Shown: positions 6,680 to 15,013, numbered from the stretch's first letter. The stretch: DNA of 26,883 nt from an uncultured Bacilli bacterium (GCA_934183705.1 CAKPSW010000010.1:1-26883); one strand, 5' to 3'. The notes: generated by a model not told the origin, from the sequence alone. Made by a program: numbers and translations.

Positions 6680-7754
6680 CTAATATCAATTCCTTTAGCA
6701 CGTTATATATTCTAGTACTGCTATCTTTTATTCCAAGTCTACTAAGATTTTTTTTCATTTTTTCTAGTTTTTCTTTATCATTTAATGTTGTATCTATCAT
6801 TTCAATTAATTTATTTCCATCTAAATCTTTCTCTTCTAATAGTAGAGCTGCATCATTATTAACTAGATCCATAGCATTTTTATATTGATGGTTATTAGTT
6901 ACATAAGGACTAGGTATAAAGATAGAAGGTACTTCTAAGGCTGTTATTTCACTCATGGTAGAAGCTCCTGCTCTAGTTACCATTAAGTCTGTTATTTTCA
7001 TTACTCTTGGTATTTCATATATAAATGGAAATACTTTAACGTTTTCAGGAAATCTTTTGTTTTTTACTTTTTCATAATAACTATTTCCTGTTACTATAAC
7101 AACTGAATAATTTTTTCCTCTAAATTTATCTATACTATTAAATATTTTATCATTTACAGTCTTGCTACCTAATGAACCCATAACTATTAAAACTAATTTT
7201 TTATCTTTAGCTATCTCTAATTCCTTTTTAGTAGCTTTAGGAACACTTAAAGCTTTCTCACTACATGGATTACCTGTTAATACTGCTTTTCCTTCTTCAA
7301 AGTCACTTATTGTACTTTGAAAAGATACTCCTACTTTATCAGTATATTTAGATAAAAATTTATTAGCTAGACCTACAACACTATTTTGTTCATGAATAAA
7401 AGTCTTCTTACCTAATTTTTTAGCGGCATATATAACTGGAGCGGTAACATAACCACCACATCCTATTACGATGTCAGGATTAAAGTCTTTTATTATTGCT
7501 TTAGACTTTTTAATAGCTCCTAAAAAGTTAGTTATTGTCTTTATATTATCAAAAGATAATTTTCTTTTAAAACCAGTTACTTCTAAACCCTCATATCTAT
7601 ATCCCATACTTGGTATTAAATCTTTTTCCATTCTATCAGTAGTTCCAATATATAAAAATTCACTATCTTCTTCTTCTTCTTTTATTTTATTTATTATAGC
7701 AAGAGCAGGATATATATGTCCTCCTGTACCTCCCGCAGATATAATTACTCTCAT
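6660..7754 (-). CDS. murG: Lipid II synthase MurG (undecaprenyl-PP-MurNAc-pentapeptide GlcNAc transferase)
   Basis: 364 residues, family length. Membrane-associated GT-B glycosyltransferase adding GlcNAc to lipid I. Seen: the N-terminal ISAGGTGGHIYPALAI with the first glycine loop (GGTGGH, residues 8-13), IGCGGYVTAPV, FIHEQNSVVGLANK, the second glycine loop VMGSLGSKTVND, and the donor-binding TRAGASTMSEITALEVPSIF followed by PSPYVTNNHQYKNA. TAGGAG lies about 10 nt before the ATG. An extended -10 (TATGTTAAAAT at about 7784-7774) has no good -35, so the operon promoter is uncertain. It heads the murG-murB-ftsQ operon. ftsW, mraY and murD, common partners, are absent here. Confidence 0.96.
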   Translation of the reverse strand: MRVIISAGGTGGHIYPALAIINKIKEEEEDSEFLYIGTTDRMEKDLIPSMGYRYEGLEVTGFKRKLSFDNIKTITNFLGAIKKSKAIIKDFNPDIVIGCGGYVTAPVIYAAKKLGKKTFIHEQNSVVGLANKFLSKYTDKVGVSFQSTISDFEEGKAVLTGNPCSEKALSVPKATKKELEIAKDKKLVLIVMGSLGSKTVNDKIFNSIDKFRGKNYSVVIVTGNSYYEKVKNKRFPENVKVFPFIYEIPRVMKITDLMVTRAGASTMSEITALEVPSIFIPSPYVTNNHQYKNAMDLVNNDAALLLEEKDLDGNKLIEMIDTTLNDKEKLEKMKKNLSRLGIKDSSTRIYNVLKELILDDRKYY

Positions 7755-7791
7755 GAAATCACTCTCCTATATAATTTTAACATAAATAAAG

Positions 7792-7829
7792 AAAAAAAGA
7801 TATATTCCTATTAAAATATATGCTTTTTT
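7792..7829 (-). terminator. Terminator after the duplicated surface protein gene
   Basis: ATATATT (7800-7806) pairs with AATATAT (7815-7821), flanked by A7 on the left and T6 on the right. On the minus strand the stem is followed by seven T. The A/T flanks could make it work in both directions. Confidence 0.6.
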
Positions 7830-7844
7830 ACACTTTTTATATTA

Positions 7845-9826
7845 TTATGGATTTAACTTATATGGATTATCCTCTGTACCTGTAGTTCCTTCTACTATAG
7901 TTTCTTCTGACTTTAAATAGAGAGTTGGAAAAATACGAGCGGTACCTCCCCCAGTATTATTCCAAGCTATACCAGCATAGTTTTCATAATTTGGAAGTTC
8001 GAAAATTGAACCGTTGTCAGATGAATAATGAGTTAAGAACCAACTAATTATACCACCACTTTTAGCCCCCATAATTGTACTCATCCAATTTGTGGTTCGA
8101 CATTCAATTTTAGGATTTATTATAACATTAGTACCATTGTAATTATTGAGTGTAGTTGTACAACCATTAAAGTCTGCTGCATAACCAAAATCACTAACGT
8201 ATGGAATAGTTATTTTTCCAAACCAAGTTGTATCGTTTCCGGAATACACTGTAGTTCCTCTTTCTAACGCATACGCTTGATTAGAATATACATTTGCAGT
8301 ACTCATGCCTCCTATACCCCAAGTGACTTCAACAATTTTATCTTTCGTAATAGTATTTTTTATACCTTTAGAAGTAAAATCACAGTCATCATCGGTTGCA
8401 TAACTATAACTACAAGTACCACTTAATTTATTATAATATAAACTATTATTACGATTTTCCGTTTCATATCCAGGATTAAGTACTTTCATAAGGGTAGCAT
8501 TCGACCAATTATTATATGGTGCTACTGTATTCCATGGTAAATAACCTATACTTTCATTTCTCATGATTTTTACTTTACCATCAAATACTCCTATTATTCT
8601 CCACTTTTCACATGTAGTATCACTTTGATTATTATAATCAGAACAATTAAAGTATATATAGTTATTAGGATTAGCTCCATAATATCTTATATTACCTCCA
8701 TCTAGTGAAGATGTTGTTCCACCTAATCTATCATTCATTAAATTAACCGAAGAAGCATAGTTATACGTGATACTATTATTCTCTACTGTGGTTTTAGTTG
8801 CGTTAGTATATAAATTAGTAATATATTTACTAGCGGTCTCTACAGGACTATCTTTCATAAGATGATATGGATTACTCTCTGTACCATTACCGCTCTCTAC
8901 ATATTCATTAGCATTAAGATATAATGTTGGGGCGACCCCAGTAGTAATGAAGGAATAGTTGAGAGTGATGACGTAGCCGGATGAATCCACATACCACACG
9001 CCAGTCTCAAAGCCAGAATCCGGGGTTAAAAAACATCCATCGCTACTTGTTCCTAATATCGATTTCATCCAATTATTACTAGTACAAGAACCATCCTTAT
9101 ACTCATACAAATCCTTACTACAAGAGTTAAAGTCCGCAGCATATCCATAATCAGAAGGATATGGAAGAGCTACTTTTCCTTTCCATGTTGTTGCCCTTGT
9201 TATACCATCGCTAGGATTTGATACTACTTTTGTTCCTCTTTCGTAGCCATATATTTGATTTGAATATACATTATAATTATTCCATCCTCCTAGATTCCAT
9301 GTTACTTCGGCTATTTTATTTTTTGTTTCATCATTTTTTATTCCTGAGGATGTAAAATCACATGAAGTTGACGAGTTATTATAATTATTATAACAAGTTC
9401 CTTTTTCACTATTATAATAGAGACTTCCTCCGACTGACTCAGATGAATACCCAGGATTAAGTAATTTCATTAAATCAGCTTGAGTCCATTCATTTACTCC
9501 ATATCCTTTGTTTACTCCTGATGCAGATGTATCCCATGAGTATGTTCCAATAGTGCTATTTCTCATTATCTTTACTTTACCATCAAATACTCCGATTATT
9601 CTCCATTTCTCACATGTAGTATCACTTTGATTATTATAATCAGAACAATTAAAATATATATAGTTATTAGGATTTGCACCATAATATCTTATATTACCTC
9701 CCTCTAAGTCTGTTGTAGTTCCTCCTAATCTATCGTTCATAAGTGATTCATCTGGTGCATAGTTATAATCTATTCCATTATTTTCTACTGGAGATTTAGA
9801 TGCGTTGGTATATAGATTGGTTATAT
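7845..9826 (-). repeat. Intragenic tandem duplication (unit about 1 kb, offset 1002 nt)
   Basis: Copy 1 spans about 8825-9826 and copy 2 about 7845-8824. Matching positions are offset by 1002 nt over the first third of the unit. The stretch around 8598-8699 / 9600-9701 differs at only a few bases, while later parts have diverged with indels. This suggests an old duplication with local conservation or gene conversion. Confidence 0.8.
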
Positions 9827-10298
9827 GTTCTGATAAAGCTATTGGAGTAAAATACTTTTCAGTAATTAAAGTAATACCGTCTGGTACTATTAGATCTCCT
9901 CCATTTTCATAACCTAATACTGATGTAATGGTAACAGTATTACTATTATTAGTAGGATTATTTAAATATAATTTAATAAATTTATTTTCTCCATAACCTA
10001 TTGTATCTAATACTTTATCTTTAGAGTCTTCATATACTTTTACTTCTATATTAGAAGTAGTATTATATCCTAATGCATATTTTACACTACCATTATTTGT
10101 ATTTTTTAAGTGAAAGTATATAGTTTTACTACTATTTTTAGGTACATTAATAGAAGTACCTTCTCCTATAGTTATATTATATACATTACTTGCATTATTT
10201 GAAGCTATGGTACTTACAGCAAAAGTATTATAAAGCATATATATCCCAAATAATATTAATATAACTAATATAATTATTGTTATCCTCTTTTTATTCAT
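7845..10298 (-). CDS. Exported surface protein with two 334-residue repeats
   Basis: 817 residues. MNKKR plus a hydrophobic helix (6-24) is a signal peptide or N-terminal anchor. Residues about 30-155 look like an Ig-type beta domain (KNSSKTIYFHLKNTNNGS). Two long repeats follow (about 158-490 and 491-817). Each runs ITNLYTNA...YNYA...LMNDRLGGTT...GGNIRYYGANPNNYIYFNC...CEKWRIIGVFDGKVKIMRN...LMKLLNPGY (LMKVLNPGY in copy 2)...CDFTS.GIKN...YAADFN.C...NW, and ends GTE.NPY.L. Cys positions are conserved between copies, which suggests disulfides. Similar units occur in exported proteins of uncultured gut Bacillota (recall); the fold may be C-type-lectin/FGE-like, but this is a guess. No LPXTG or C-terminal anchor. 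GGTGGTG lies 5 nt before the ATG. Expression may be controlled by the upstream leader ORF and hairpin. Function unknown; ligand binding or adhesion is plausible. Confidence 0.75.
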   Translation of the reverse strand: MNKKRITIIILVILILFGIYMLYNTFAVSTIASNNASNVYNITIGEGTSINVPKNSSKTIYFHLKNTNNGSVKYALGYNTTSNIEVKVYEDSKDKVLDTIGYGENKFIKLYLNNPTNNSNTVTITSVLGYENGGDLIVPDGITLITEKYFTPIALSEHITNLYTNASKSPVENNGIDYNYAPDESLMNDRLGGTTTDLEGGNIRYYGANPNNYIYFNCSDYNNQSDTTCEKWRIIGVFDGKVKIMRNSTIGTYSWDTSASGVNKGYGVNEWTQADLMKLLNPGYSSESVGGSLYYNSEKGTCYNNYNNSSTSCDFTSSGIKNDETKNKIAEVTWNLGGWNNYNVYSNQIYGYERGTKVVSNPSDGITRATTWKGKVALPYPSDYGYAADFNSCSKDLYEYKDGSCTSNNWMKSILGTSSDGCFLTPDSGFETGVWYVDSSGYVITLNYSFITTGVAPTLYLNANEYVESGNGTESNPYHLMKDSPVETASKYITNLYTNATKTTVENNSITYNYASSVNLMNDRLGGTTSSLDGGNIRYYGANPNNYIYFNCSDYNNQSDTTCEKWRIIGVFDGKVKIMRNESIGYLPWNTVAPYNNWSNATLMKVLNPGYETENRNNSLYYNKLSGTCSYSYATDDDCDFTSKGIKNTITKDKIVEVTWGIGGMSTANVYSNQAYALERGTTVYSGNDTTWFGKITIPYVSDFGYAADFNGCTTTLNNYNGTNVIINPKIECRTTNWMSTIMGAKSGGIISWFLTHYSSDNGSIFELPNYENYAGIAWNNTGGGTARIFPTLYLKSEETIVEGTTGTEDNPYKLNP

Positions 10299-10310
10299 AT
10301 CATCACCACC

Positions 10311-10361
10311 AAAAAAACTACGAAAAAATACTAATATTTCTATTAGTTATTTCCGTAGTTT
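10311..10361 (-). terminator. Terminator-like hairpin just upstream of the surface protein start (possible attenuator)
   Basis: The outer stem AAACTACG / CGTAGTTT (10361-10354 with 10322-10315) encloses an inner stem of about ten pairs with one bulge, closed by a GAAA tetraloop on the minus strand. Seven T follow (10317-10311), then directly the GGTGGTG ribosome site of the 817-residue gene. The hairpin covers the last codons and stop of the 49-codon leader ORF, an arrangement typical of transcription attenuation. Function is inferred. Confidence 0.6.
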
Positions 10362-10467
10362 GTTTTAAATTTATTAATATACTTTTATAGTTTAATTCCT
10401 TATAGAATAAGTAAAGCCCCCCCCCAGTTAACATATTGTTAACGTACATTTGATTGTTATTTTTCAT
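10318..10467 (-). CDS. 49-codon leader ORF containing a G9 tract
   Basis: An ATG at 10467, preceded by AAAGGTAGGTG, opens a 49-codon frame ending in TAG at 10318. The peptide begins MKNNNQMYVNNMLTGGGLYL and ends NRNISIFS; no family is recognised. Residues 15-17 are three consecutive GGG glycine codons made by a run of nine G (10425-10417), striking in such AT-rich DNA. Adding or removing one G brings an early stop (after about 5-8 more codons), so only tract lengths of the G9 phase give the full frame. A clean promoter lies 30 nt upstream, and the ORF's 3' end forms the terminator-like hairpin before the surface protein gene. It may be a regulatory leader peptide, a small protein, or chance; the promoter, ribosome site and position favour the first. 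Confidence 0.5.
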   Translation of the reverse strand: MKNNNQMYVNNMLTGGGLYLFYKELNYKSILINLKQTTEITNRNISIFS

Positions 10468-10496
10468 ATGAAGCACCTACCTTTCTATCTATCTAA

Positions 10497-10525
10497 ATTT
10501 TAGCATATTTTAATTTATTTATCAA
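10497..10525 (-). promoter_or_regulatory. Promoter for the leader ORF and surface protein gene
   Basis: Minus-strand TTGATA (10525-10520), a 17-nt spacer ending in TGC, and TAAAAT (10502-10497). It starts 5 nt past the stop codon of the PBP gene. The predicted transcript start is near 10490. Confidence 0.75.
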
Positions 10526-10530
10526 GTCCT

Positions 10531-12693
10531 CTAACTATTTAATTCGAAATATTTATTTACTATTTGAGATGAAATATTTCTTGTTACACCATATGCTGTA
10601 TTATCTGGAACACTTATATCTGGAGATACTACTACTATACTCATTTTTGGATTATCATTTGGTGAATATCCAACAAAAGATGAAGTTATTGTTTCTGTAT
10701 CTACTTTTCCATCACCATCCGTATCTATAAAGCTTTGGCTTGTACCAGTCTTTCCTGCTGAATTTGTATAATCACCCATATAGCCATATCCTAATCCTCT
10801 TGTTACTACAGCATTAAAACCTTCACGTACTCTATCTATGTATTTTTTCTCTACTGATATTTTTCCTAATTCTGTTATATTTGCTTTATATATTAATGAT
10901 CCAAATGTATCTTCATTATCACTTGGTTTATATACTTCTTTTAATAGATATGGTTTTAATCTTGTTCCATTATTGGCTATTGTATTTATATACTGAGATA
11001 GTTGTATTGGTGTATATGTATCATACTGACCTATAGAAAAGTCTAATAGATGTCCTGGTAACCTACTACTTCCCATATAACCTAAACTTTCTACAGGAAG
11101 ATCTATTCCAGTCTTTTTACCAAGTCCAAACTCAGCATACATTTCTCTATATTTTTCAAAAGCACTTTCATCTAGTGATAAGCCTTGATTATATTCATAA
11201 GTTCCATTTCCTACTTTTATTGCTATTTTATATTGATATACATTAGAAGAATTTTGAAGAGCATATACATCGTCTATAAGCCCCATAGTCTTCCAAGAAC
11301 ATTTCTCTGGAGTATCTTTTATTTTTATACATTCATCATTTAATACAGTACCTATATCTATAGCCCCATATTTGTAGCCAACCATCATTGAAGCCCCTTT
11401 TACTACACTACCTGGAGTAACAGGAAGAGTAACTATTCCTGGAGTATAATCAACTATTTGATAAGAACCATCTTTCTCTACAACCTGCTTACCTGCCATA
11501 GCCAAAATCTCTCCAGTATTAGGATCTGATACAATAGCAAAAGAACGATTATAATATTTAGTACCAGGCATACCCTTTGCATTTAATACTTCATTTGCCA
11601 CTACTTCTTCTAAGTACTTTTGAAGTTCAATATCTATTGTTAATACAATATCATTACCTCTTTTACCTTCTGATACTAATTCATAACTATTATCTGATAA
11701 TAATCTATATTTTGCTTTGGTACCCCTTAAATAGTCTTCATATTGATATTCTAGATATGATATTCCTACTCTATCATCTAATGTATATCCCCTTTTTAAA
11801 TATTCTTTTGATAATTCTGATGGTATCCCTTGACTATTAGAAGATACATTACCGAGTATTGATTTAAACGTATCACCATATAGATATACCCTTTCCCAAT
11901 CTAATTTAGTATTAAAGCCTTTTAAATTATCAATATTCTCACTAATATAAGCATATTCAGCATCAGTAACATTACTATTTTTAATAATTTTTTCAGCATA
12001 AGAATATCCCTTATTCATTAAATAATAAATATATGCTGCTTTCTTATCTTCTTCAGTATATTCTTTTACCTCTTCATCTAATCTTTCATATATTAAATTA
12101 TCTATATCTTTATCATTTAATTTTCTTTTATTATATAAATCCCATTCTTCATCAGTTATTTTTTTTCGACATTCTTTATAATTTGCTTTATAATAAAATG
12201 TCTTTAATTTATTATCATCTATCTTTGAATAATCAATATCTATATTTTGAGAAACTGTATAAGCAAGAGATATCTCTTCTTTAGTAGTAATACCTTTTTG
12301 TTTCTTATAGTATATTGTTTTTATACCTTCATTATCCACGAGTAATTTATGATTTCTATCATATATTCTTCCTCTTGGTGCACTAGTACTTTCTATTGTT
12401 TTTTCTGTAGACATAGCTAGTTTTTCATTATATTCATTATTTTTTAATATTTGAAGATAAAAAACTCTAGTAGATATAACTAAAAACAATATGATTATAA
12501 TAACAGTTATAAAGTTAAATCTTCTTTCCATAATTTGATCTAAATGTTTATTATTCTGTTTTTTTCTCTTATTTATAGGTCCAGTCTTCTTCTTTATCTC
12601 TAGTTTATTTACTCTTTTTTTACTTGTAGTTTTATTTATTCTCTTCTTTTTATGTTTAAATATATTTTTAAATATATTGTTTTTTCTCTTCAT
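10531..12693 (-). CDS. Class B penicillin-binding protein (PBP2/FtsI-type transpeptidase)
   Basis: 720 residues. A Lys/Arg-rich cytoplasmic tail of nearly 60 residues precedes one membrane helix (about 61-80). A PBP dimerisation domain follows (RGRIYDRNHKLLVDN at 107-121), then a transpeptidase domain from about 350. Active-site motifs are complete: SVVK at 429-432 with the acylated Ser, SSN at 482-484 and KTG at 648-650. It cross-links peptidoglycan stem peptides in septal or side-wall synthesis. No PASTA domains are present, so SpoVD/PBP1-type with PASTA is unlikely, and elongasome or divisome use cannot be told. Right after KTGTSQS lies DTDGDGKVDTE (657-667), an EF-hand-like acidic loop. 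AAAGGAGG precedes the ATG, and an extended TATAAT (TGATATAAT) lies about 20 nt upstream. Confidence 0.93.
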   Translation of the reverse strand: MKRKNNIFKNIFKHKKKRINKTTSKKRVNKLEIKKKTGPINKRKKQNNKHLDQIMERRFNFITVIIIILFLVISTRVFYLQILKNNEYNEKLAMSTEKTIESTSAPRGRIYDRNHKLLVDNEGIKTIYYKKQKGITTKEEISLAYTVSQNIDIDYSKIDDNKLKTFYYKANYKECRKKITDEEWDLYNKRKLNDKDIDNLIYERLDEEVKEYTEEDKKAAYIYYLMNKGYSYAEKIIKNSNVTDAEYAYISENIDNLKGFNTKLDWERVYLYGDTFKSILGNVSSNSQGIPSELSKEYLKRGYTLDDRVGISYLEYQYEDYLRGTKAKYRLLSDNSYELVSEGKRGNDIVLTIDIELQKYLEEVVANEVLNAKGMPGTKYYNRSFAIVSDPNTGEILAMAGKQVVEKDGSYQIVDYTPGIVTLPVTPGSVVKGASMMVGYKYGAIDIGTVLNDECIKIKDTPEKCSWKTMGLIDDVYALQNSSNVYQYKIAIKVGNGTYEYNQGLSLDESAFEKYREMYAEFGLGKKTGIDLPVESLGYMGSSRLPGHLLDFSIGQYDTYTPIQLSQYINTIANNGTRLKPYLLKEVYKPSDNEDTFGSLIYKANITELGKISVEKKYIDRVREGFNAVVTRGLGYGYMGDYTNSAGKTGTSQSFIDTDGDGKVDTETITSSFVGYSPNDNPKMSIVVVSPDISVPDNTAYGVTRNISSQIVNKYFELNS

Positions 12694-12759
12694 ACTATGC
12701 CTCCTTTATTATTATATCATAAATCCTTAATTTATACATATAGTTAAATGGGTGAAATT

Positions 12760-13041
12760 ATGAATATTTACTTTATTTATGAATATATAAATAGAATGAA
12801 AAAAGATGATTTTAATAATCTCTTATTAAAAGAAGGTATTATTCTTGATGATGATGAATTAATAGTGGCATATAATTATATCAAAGAAAACTATAAAAGA
12901 ATTACTAAAGTTAGAGCCGAAGATGTATTAGAAGAAATAAAATTTAAGTTTAAACCAATAACTTATAATAAAATAGTTAAACTATTTACTAAGTATAAAG
13001 ATGTTATTGACGCCTATAGTAGGAAAATAAGAGAATATTAG
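12760..13041 (+). CDS. Small DUF2624-like protein
   Basis: 93 residues from ATG 12760, which has GGGTG 8 nt upstream; an in-frame ATG at 12748 lies inside or before that ribosome site. The protein is all-helical in pattern: MNIYFIYEYINRMKKDD, LLKEGIILDDDELIVAYNYI, an Arg/Lys helix around KENYKRITKVRAEDVLEEI, and the end KIVKLFTKYKDVID. This layout resembles the DUF2624 (YqfT-like) family, whose gene sits beside nfo (yqfS) in Bacillus. Here it also lies next to nfo, but convergently, with the two stop codons directly abutting. No function is known for the family. The match is by memory of pattern and neighbourhood. Confidence 0.6.
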   Translation: MNIYFIYEYINRMKKDDFNNLLLKEGIILDDDELIVAYNYIKENYKRITKVRAEDVLEEIKFKFKPITYNKIVKLFTKYKDVIDAYSRKIREY

Positions 13042-13941
13042 TTATACTTCTCTTATTTTTTCTTTTAATTTTTCATCAAATACTTTGTTTTTTATCATTG
13101 CTATTTCATATTTATATGGTGGATATATCTTTTCTTTAGATAATTCATCTTTTGTTACATAAGGTGTTTCTAGTATTTTAGGAACATCCTCTAATCGTTT
13201 ATTATATATTATATTTATTAAATTATCAAAACCAATAGTTCCAAAACCAATATTTTCATGCCTATCCTTATGACTGTTTATACTATTCATACTATCATTT
13301 ATATGTATACAACCTATTTTATCTATTCCTATTATGTTATCAAATATATCTAGTACATTATCAAAATCACTCATATCATAACCAGCATCATTTAAATGAC
13401 AAGTATCCATGCATACTCCTATTCTATCTTTATTTTCTACTTTATCAATTATTTGTTTTAGTTCGTTAAAGTCTTTCCCTATTTCATTACCTTTACCTGC
13501 CATAGTTTCAAGTAATATAGTAGTAGTATAATCATTATCTAATATTAAATTTAATCCCCTAGAAATGTTATCTATTGCTTCACTTCTTGATACATTAACT
13601 GCTGAACCAGGATGAAGAACCATATATTTTACACCTAATATATTACATCTTTTTAATTCTTGTTTTAAAAATTCTACTGAAAAATTAAAATTATTCATAT
13701 TAGCTAAATTTACTATATAAGGAGCATGAACAATAACATTATTAATATCAATATTATTATCATTCATTAATTTTTGTGCTTCTTTTGTTAATTCATTATT
13801 TATATTTACTCTAGTAGTATTTTGTGGAGCCCCTGTATAAAACATAAACGTATTAGCCCCATACCCAATAGCCTCACGAGTACTACCTACTAACTGATTA
13901 CTACTCTTATATGAAACATGACTACCAATTATTAAACTCAT
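13042..13941 (-). CDS. nfo: Endonuclease IV (AP endonuclease)
   Basis: 299 residues, family length. A Zn-dependent TIM-barrel enzyme that cuts DNA 5' to abasic sites in base excision repair. The metal and active-site motifs are all present: GSHVSYK (6-12), VHAPYIVNLAN, VLHPGSAV, ILLETMAGKGNEIG, GVCMDTCHLNDAGYD, CIHINDSMN, HKDRHENIGFGTIG and KILETPYV. TAGGTGATAG precedes the ATG. A TATAAT at 13965-13960 lies 19 nt upstream but lacks a good -35. Its stop abuts that of the plus-strand DUF2624-like gene. Confidence 0.96.
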   Translation of the reverse strand: MSLIIGSHVSYKSSNQLVGSTREAIGYGANTFMFYTGAPQNTTRVNINNELTKEAQKLMNDNNIDINNVIVHAPYIVNLANMNNFNFSVEFLKQELKRCNILGVKYMVLHPGSAVNVSRSEAIDNISRGLNLILDNDYTTTILLETMAGKGNEIGKDFNELKQIIDKVENKDRIGVCMDTCHLNDAGYDMSDFDNVLDIFDNIIGIDKIGCIHINDSMNSINSHKDRHENIGFGTIGFDNLINIIYNKRLEDVPKILETPYVTKDELSKEKIYPPYKYEIAMIKNKVFDEKLKEKIREV

Positions 13942-13986
13942 TTTCTATCACCTAAATACATTATACTATATTTTAAGAAAAAGAAA

Positions 13987-14005
13987 AAGAGGAATATCTC
14001 CTCTT
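13987..14005 (-). terminator. Terminator after the zinc-ribbon/pilin-like fusion gene
   Basis: The 7-bp stem AAGAGGA / TCCTCTT has a 5-nt loop and is followed on the minus strand by TTTCTTTTT. The terminator and flanks (13984-14017) are identical to 15011-15044 after the pilin gene. Confidence 0.75.
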
Positions 14006-14012
14006 ATTAATA

Positions 14013-14930
14013 TTATTGACACCCTAAACTAGAAACACTATTTTTAGTAGAATCAGAACTATTATAAAATTGACTATCTTCTCTTGCTGTAAGTCTTACA
14101 CATATTTTATAACCATTCAAATAAACAGTTCCTTCTATGTTTCTTGTATCAATTATACCAGCAGCATTTAAAACTTCAGAAGTCATATTTACAGCAGAAG
14201 ATAAAGTAGTTGGCAATTTTTTATTAGTAAGACTATCTACAAATGTTGTATAAGCAATATCTGGAGTTCTACCTGTATCAGAACCATAGTTAGATAATTT
14301 ATCTAATTCATATTGCTTAGTAAACCAATCTTCAACTTCATTCGCGGTATTTTGAAATATTTTATCCTTCGCATTAGTCATAGTCTTTGTAACAGACATA
14401 GCACTAGAAAAAGTTAAAAATATTACTACAATTGATATAATTGTGAATATAGTTGATACTACTATTCCAGCAATACTTAACCCTCTACCATTATTAGTTT
14501 CCTTTGATTTCTTAAGTCCTACTATTGAAAGTATCAAACCTATTATTGGTATAATAAATGATAAAATAAAACCTGCTATTGCTATATTATTTTCTCCATT
14601 TGCTGATGGTACTGTATTCATAGTATTCATTGTATTCATTGAACCCAAAGTATTCATATTATTTATTGAATTTGCTGTATTTGTTGATGATGCTGTATTC
14701 ATAGTATTCATTGTATCCATTGAACCCGAAGTATTCATATTATTCATTGAATTTGCTGTATTTGTTGATGATGCTGTATTCATAGTATTCATTGTGTCCA
14801 TTGAACCCGAAGTATTCATATTATTCATTGAATTTATCATATTTGATTGTGTTATTTGCATACCACATTTTGGACACATAGTGGTATTATCATTTAATAT
14901 ATTACCACAATTAGGGCAAAAATTTGCCAT
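14013..14930 (-). CDS. Zinc-ribbon membrane protein with pilin-like C-terminal domain
   Basis: 305 residues. Residues 5-22 are a zinc ribbon (CPNC-x10-CPKC). Residues 34-114 are three 27-residue Met/Asn/Ser/Thr-rich repeats. Residues about 115-175 hold two membrane helices with the DUF4190 pattern (IAIAGFILSFIIPIIGLILS, then a short loop and GLSIAGIVVSTIF). The C-terminal part (about 195-305) is clearly homologous to the neighbouring pilin: WFTKQYEL, AYTTFV.(S/N)LT..KLPT, (V/L)L.AAGI, G.VYLN...ICV(K/R)LTA..SQF(Y/F)NSSD, and a terminal Cys. Only the N-methylation (GFTLIE) helix of the pilin is missing, replaced by the zinc-ribbon/DUF4190 part. GAGGAGG precedes the ATG. A pilin-type head on a polytopic membrane anchor suggests a membrane partner or assembly factor for the pilin (inference). 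Confidence 0.8.
   Translation of the reverse strand: MANFCPNCGNILNDNTTMCPKCGMQITQSNMINSMNNMNTSGSMDTMNTMNTASSTNTANSMNNMNTSGSMDTMNTMNTASSTNTANSINNMNTLGSMNTMNTMNTVPSANGENNIAIAGFILSFIIPIIGLILSIVGLKKSKETNNGRGLSIAGIVVSTIFTIISIVVIFLTFSSAMSVTKTMTNAKDKIFQNTANEVEDWFTKQYELDKLSNYGSDTGRTPDIAYTTFVDSLTNKKLPTTLSSAVNMTSEVLNAAGIIDTRNIEGTVYLNGYKICVRLTAREDSQFYNSSDSTKNSVSSLGCQ
14589..14831 (-). repeat. Three in-frame 81-bp tandem repeats (27 residues each)
   Basis: The units SMNNMNTSGSMDTMNTMNTA..., repeated at residues 34-60, 61-87 and 88-114, are nearly identical for the first two. The third diverges at several positions. Low-complexity linker between zinc ribbon and membrane helices; copy number may vary between strains. 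Confidence 0.9.
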
Positions 14931-15013
14931 ATTATTACCTCCTCGTATTTATAATTTAACAATCTATGTTTGATTGCATTGCTAATTTAACTATATTATT
15001 CTAATTAACCAAA

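Noticed and set aside
10427..10443. Inverted repeat GTTAACA-tat-TGTTAAC beside the G9 tract as an operator
   Set aside because: It lies within the leader ORF, downstream of the promoter, and a 7-bp AT-rich palindrome is expected by chance; noted only as a possible extra RNA stem.
14443..14973. 176-codon plus-strand frame with FIVFIV repeats
   Set aside because: It is the antisense of the Met/Asn/Thr repeats and membrane helices of the zinc-ribbon gene; no promoter or ribosome site supports it.
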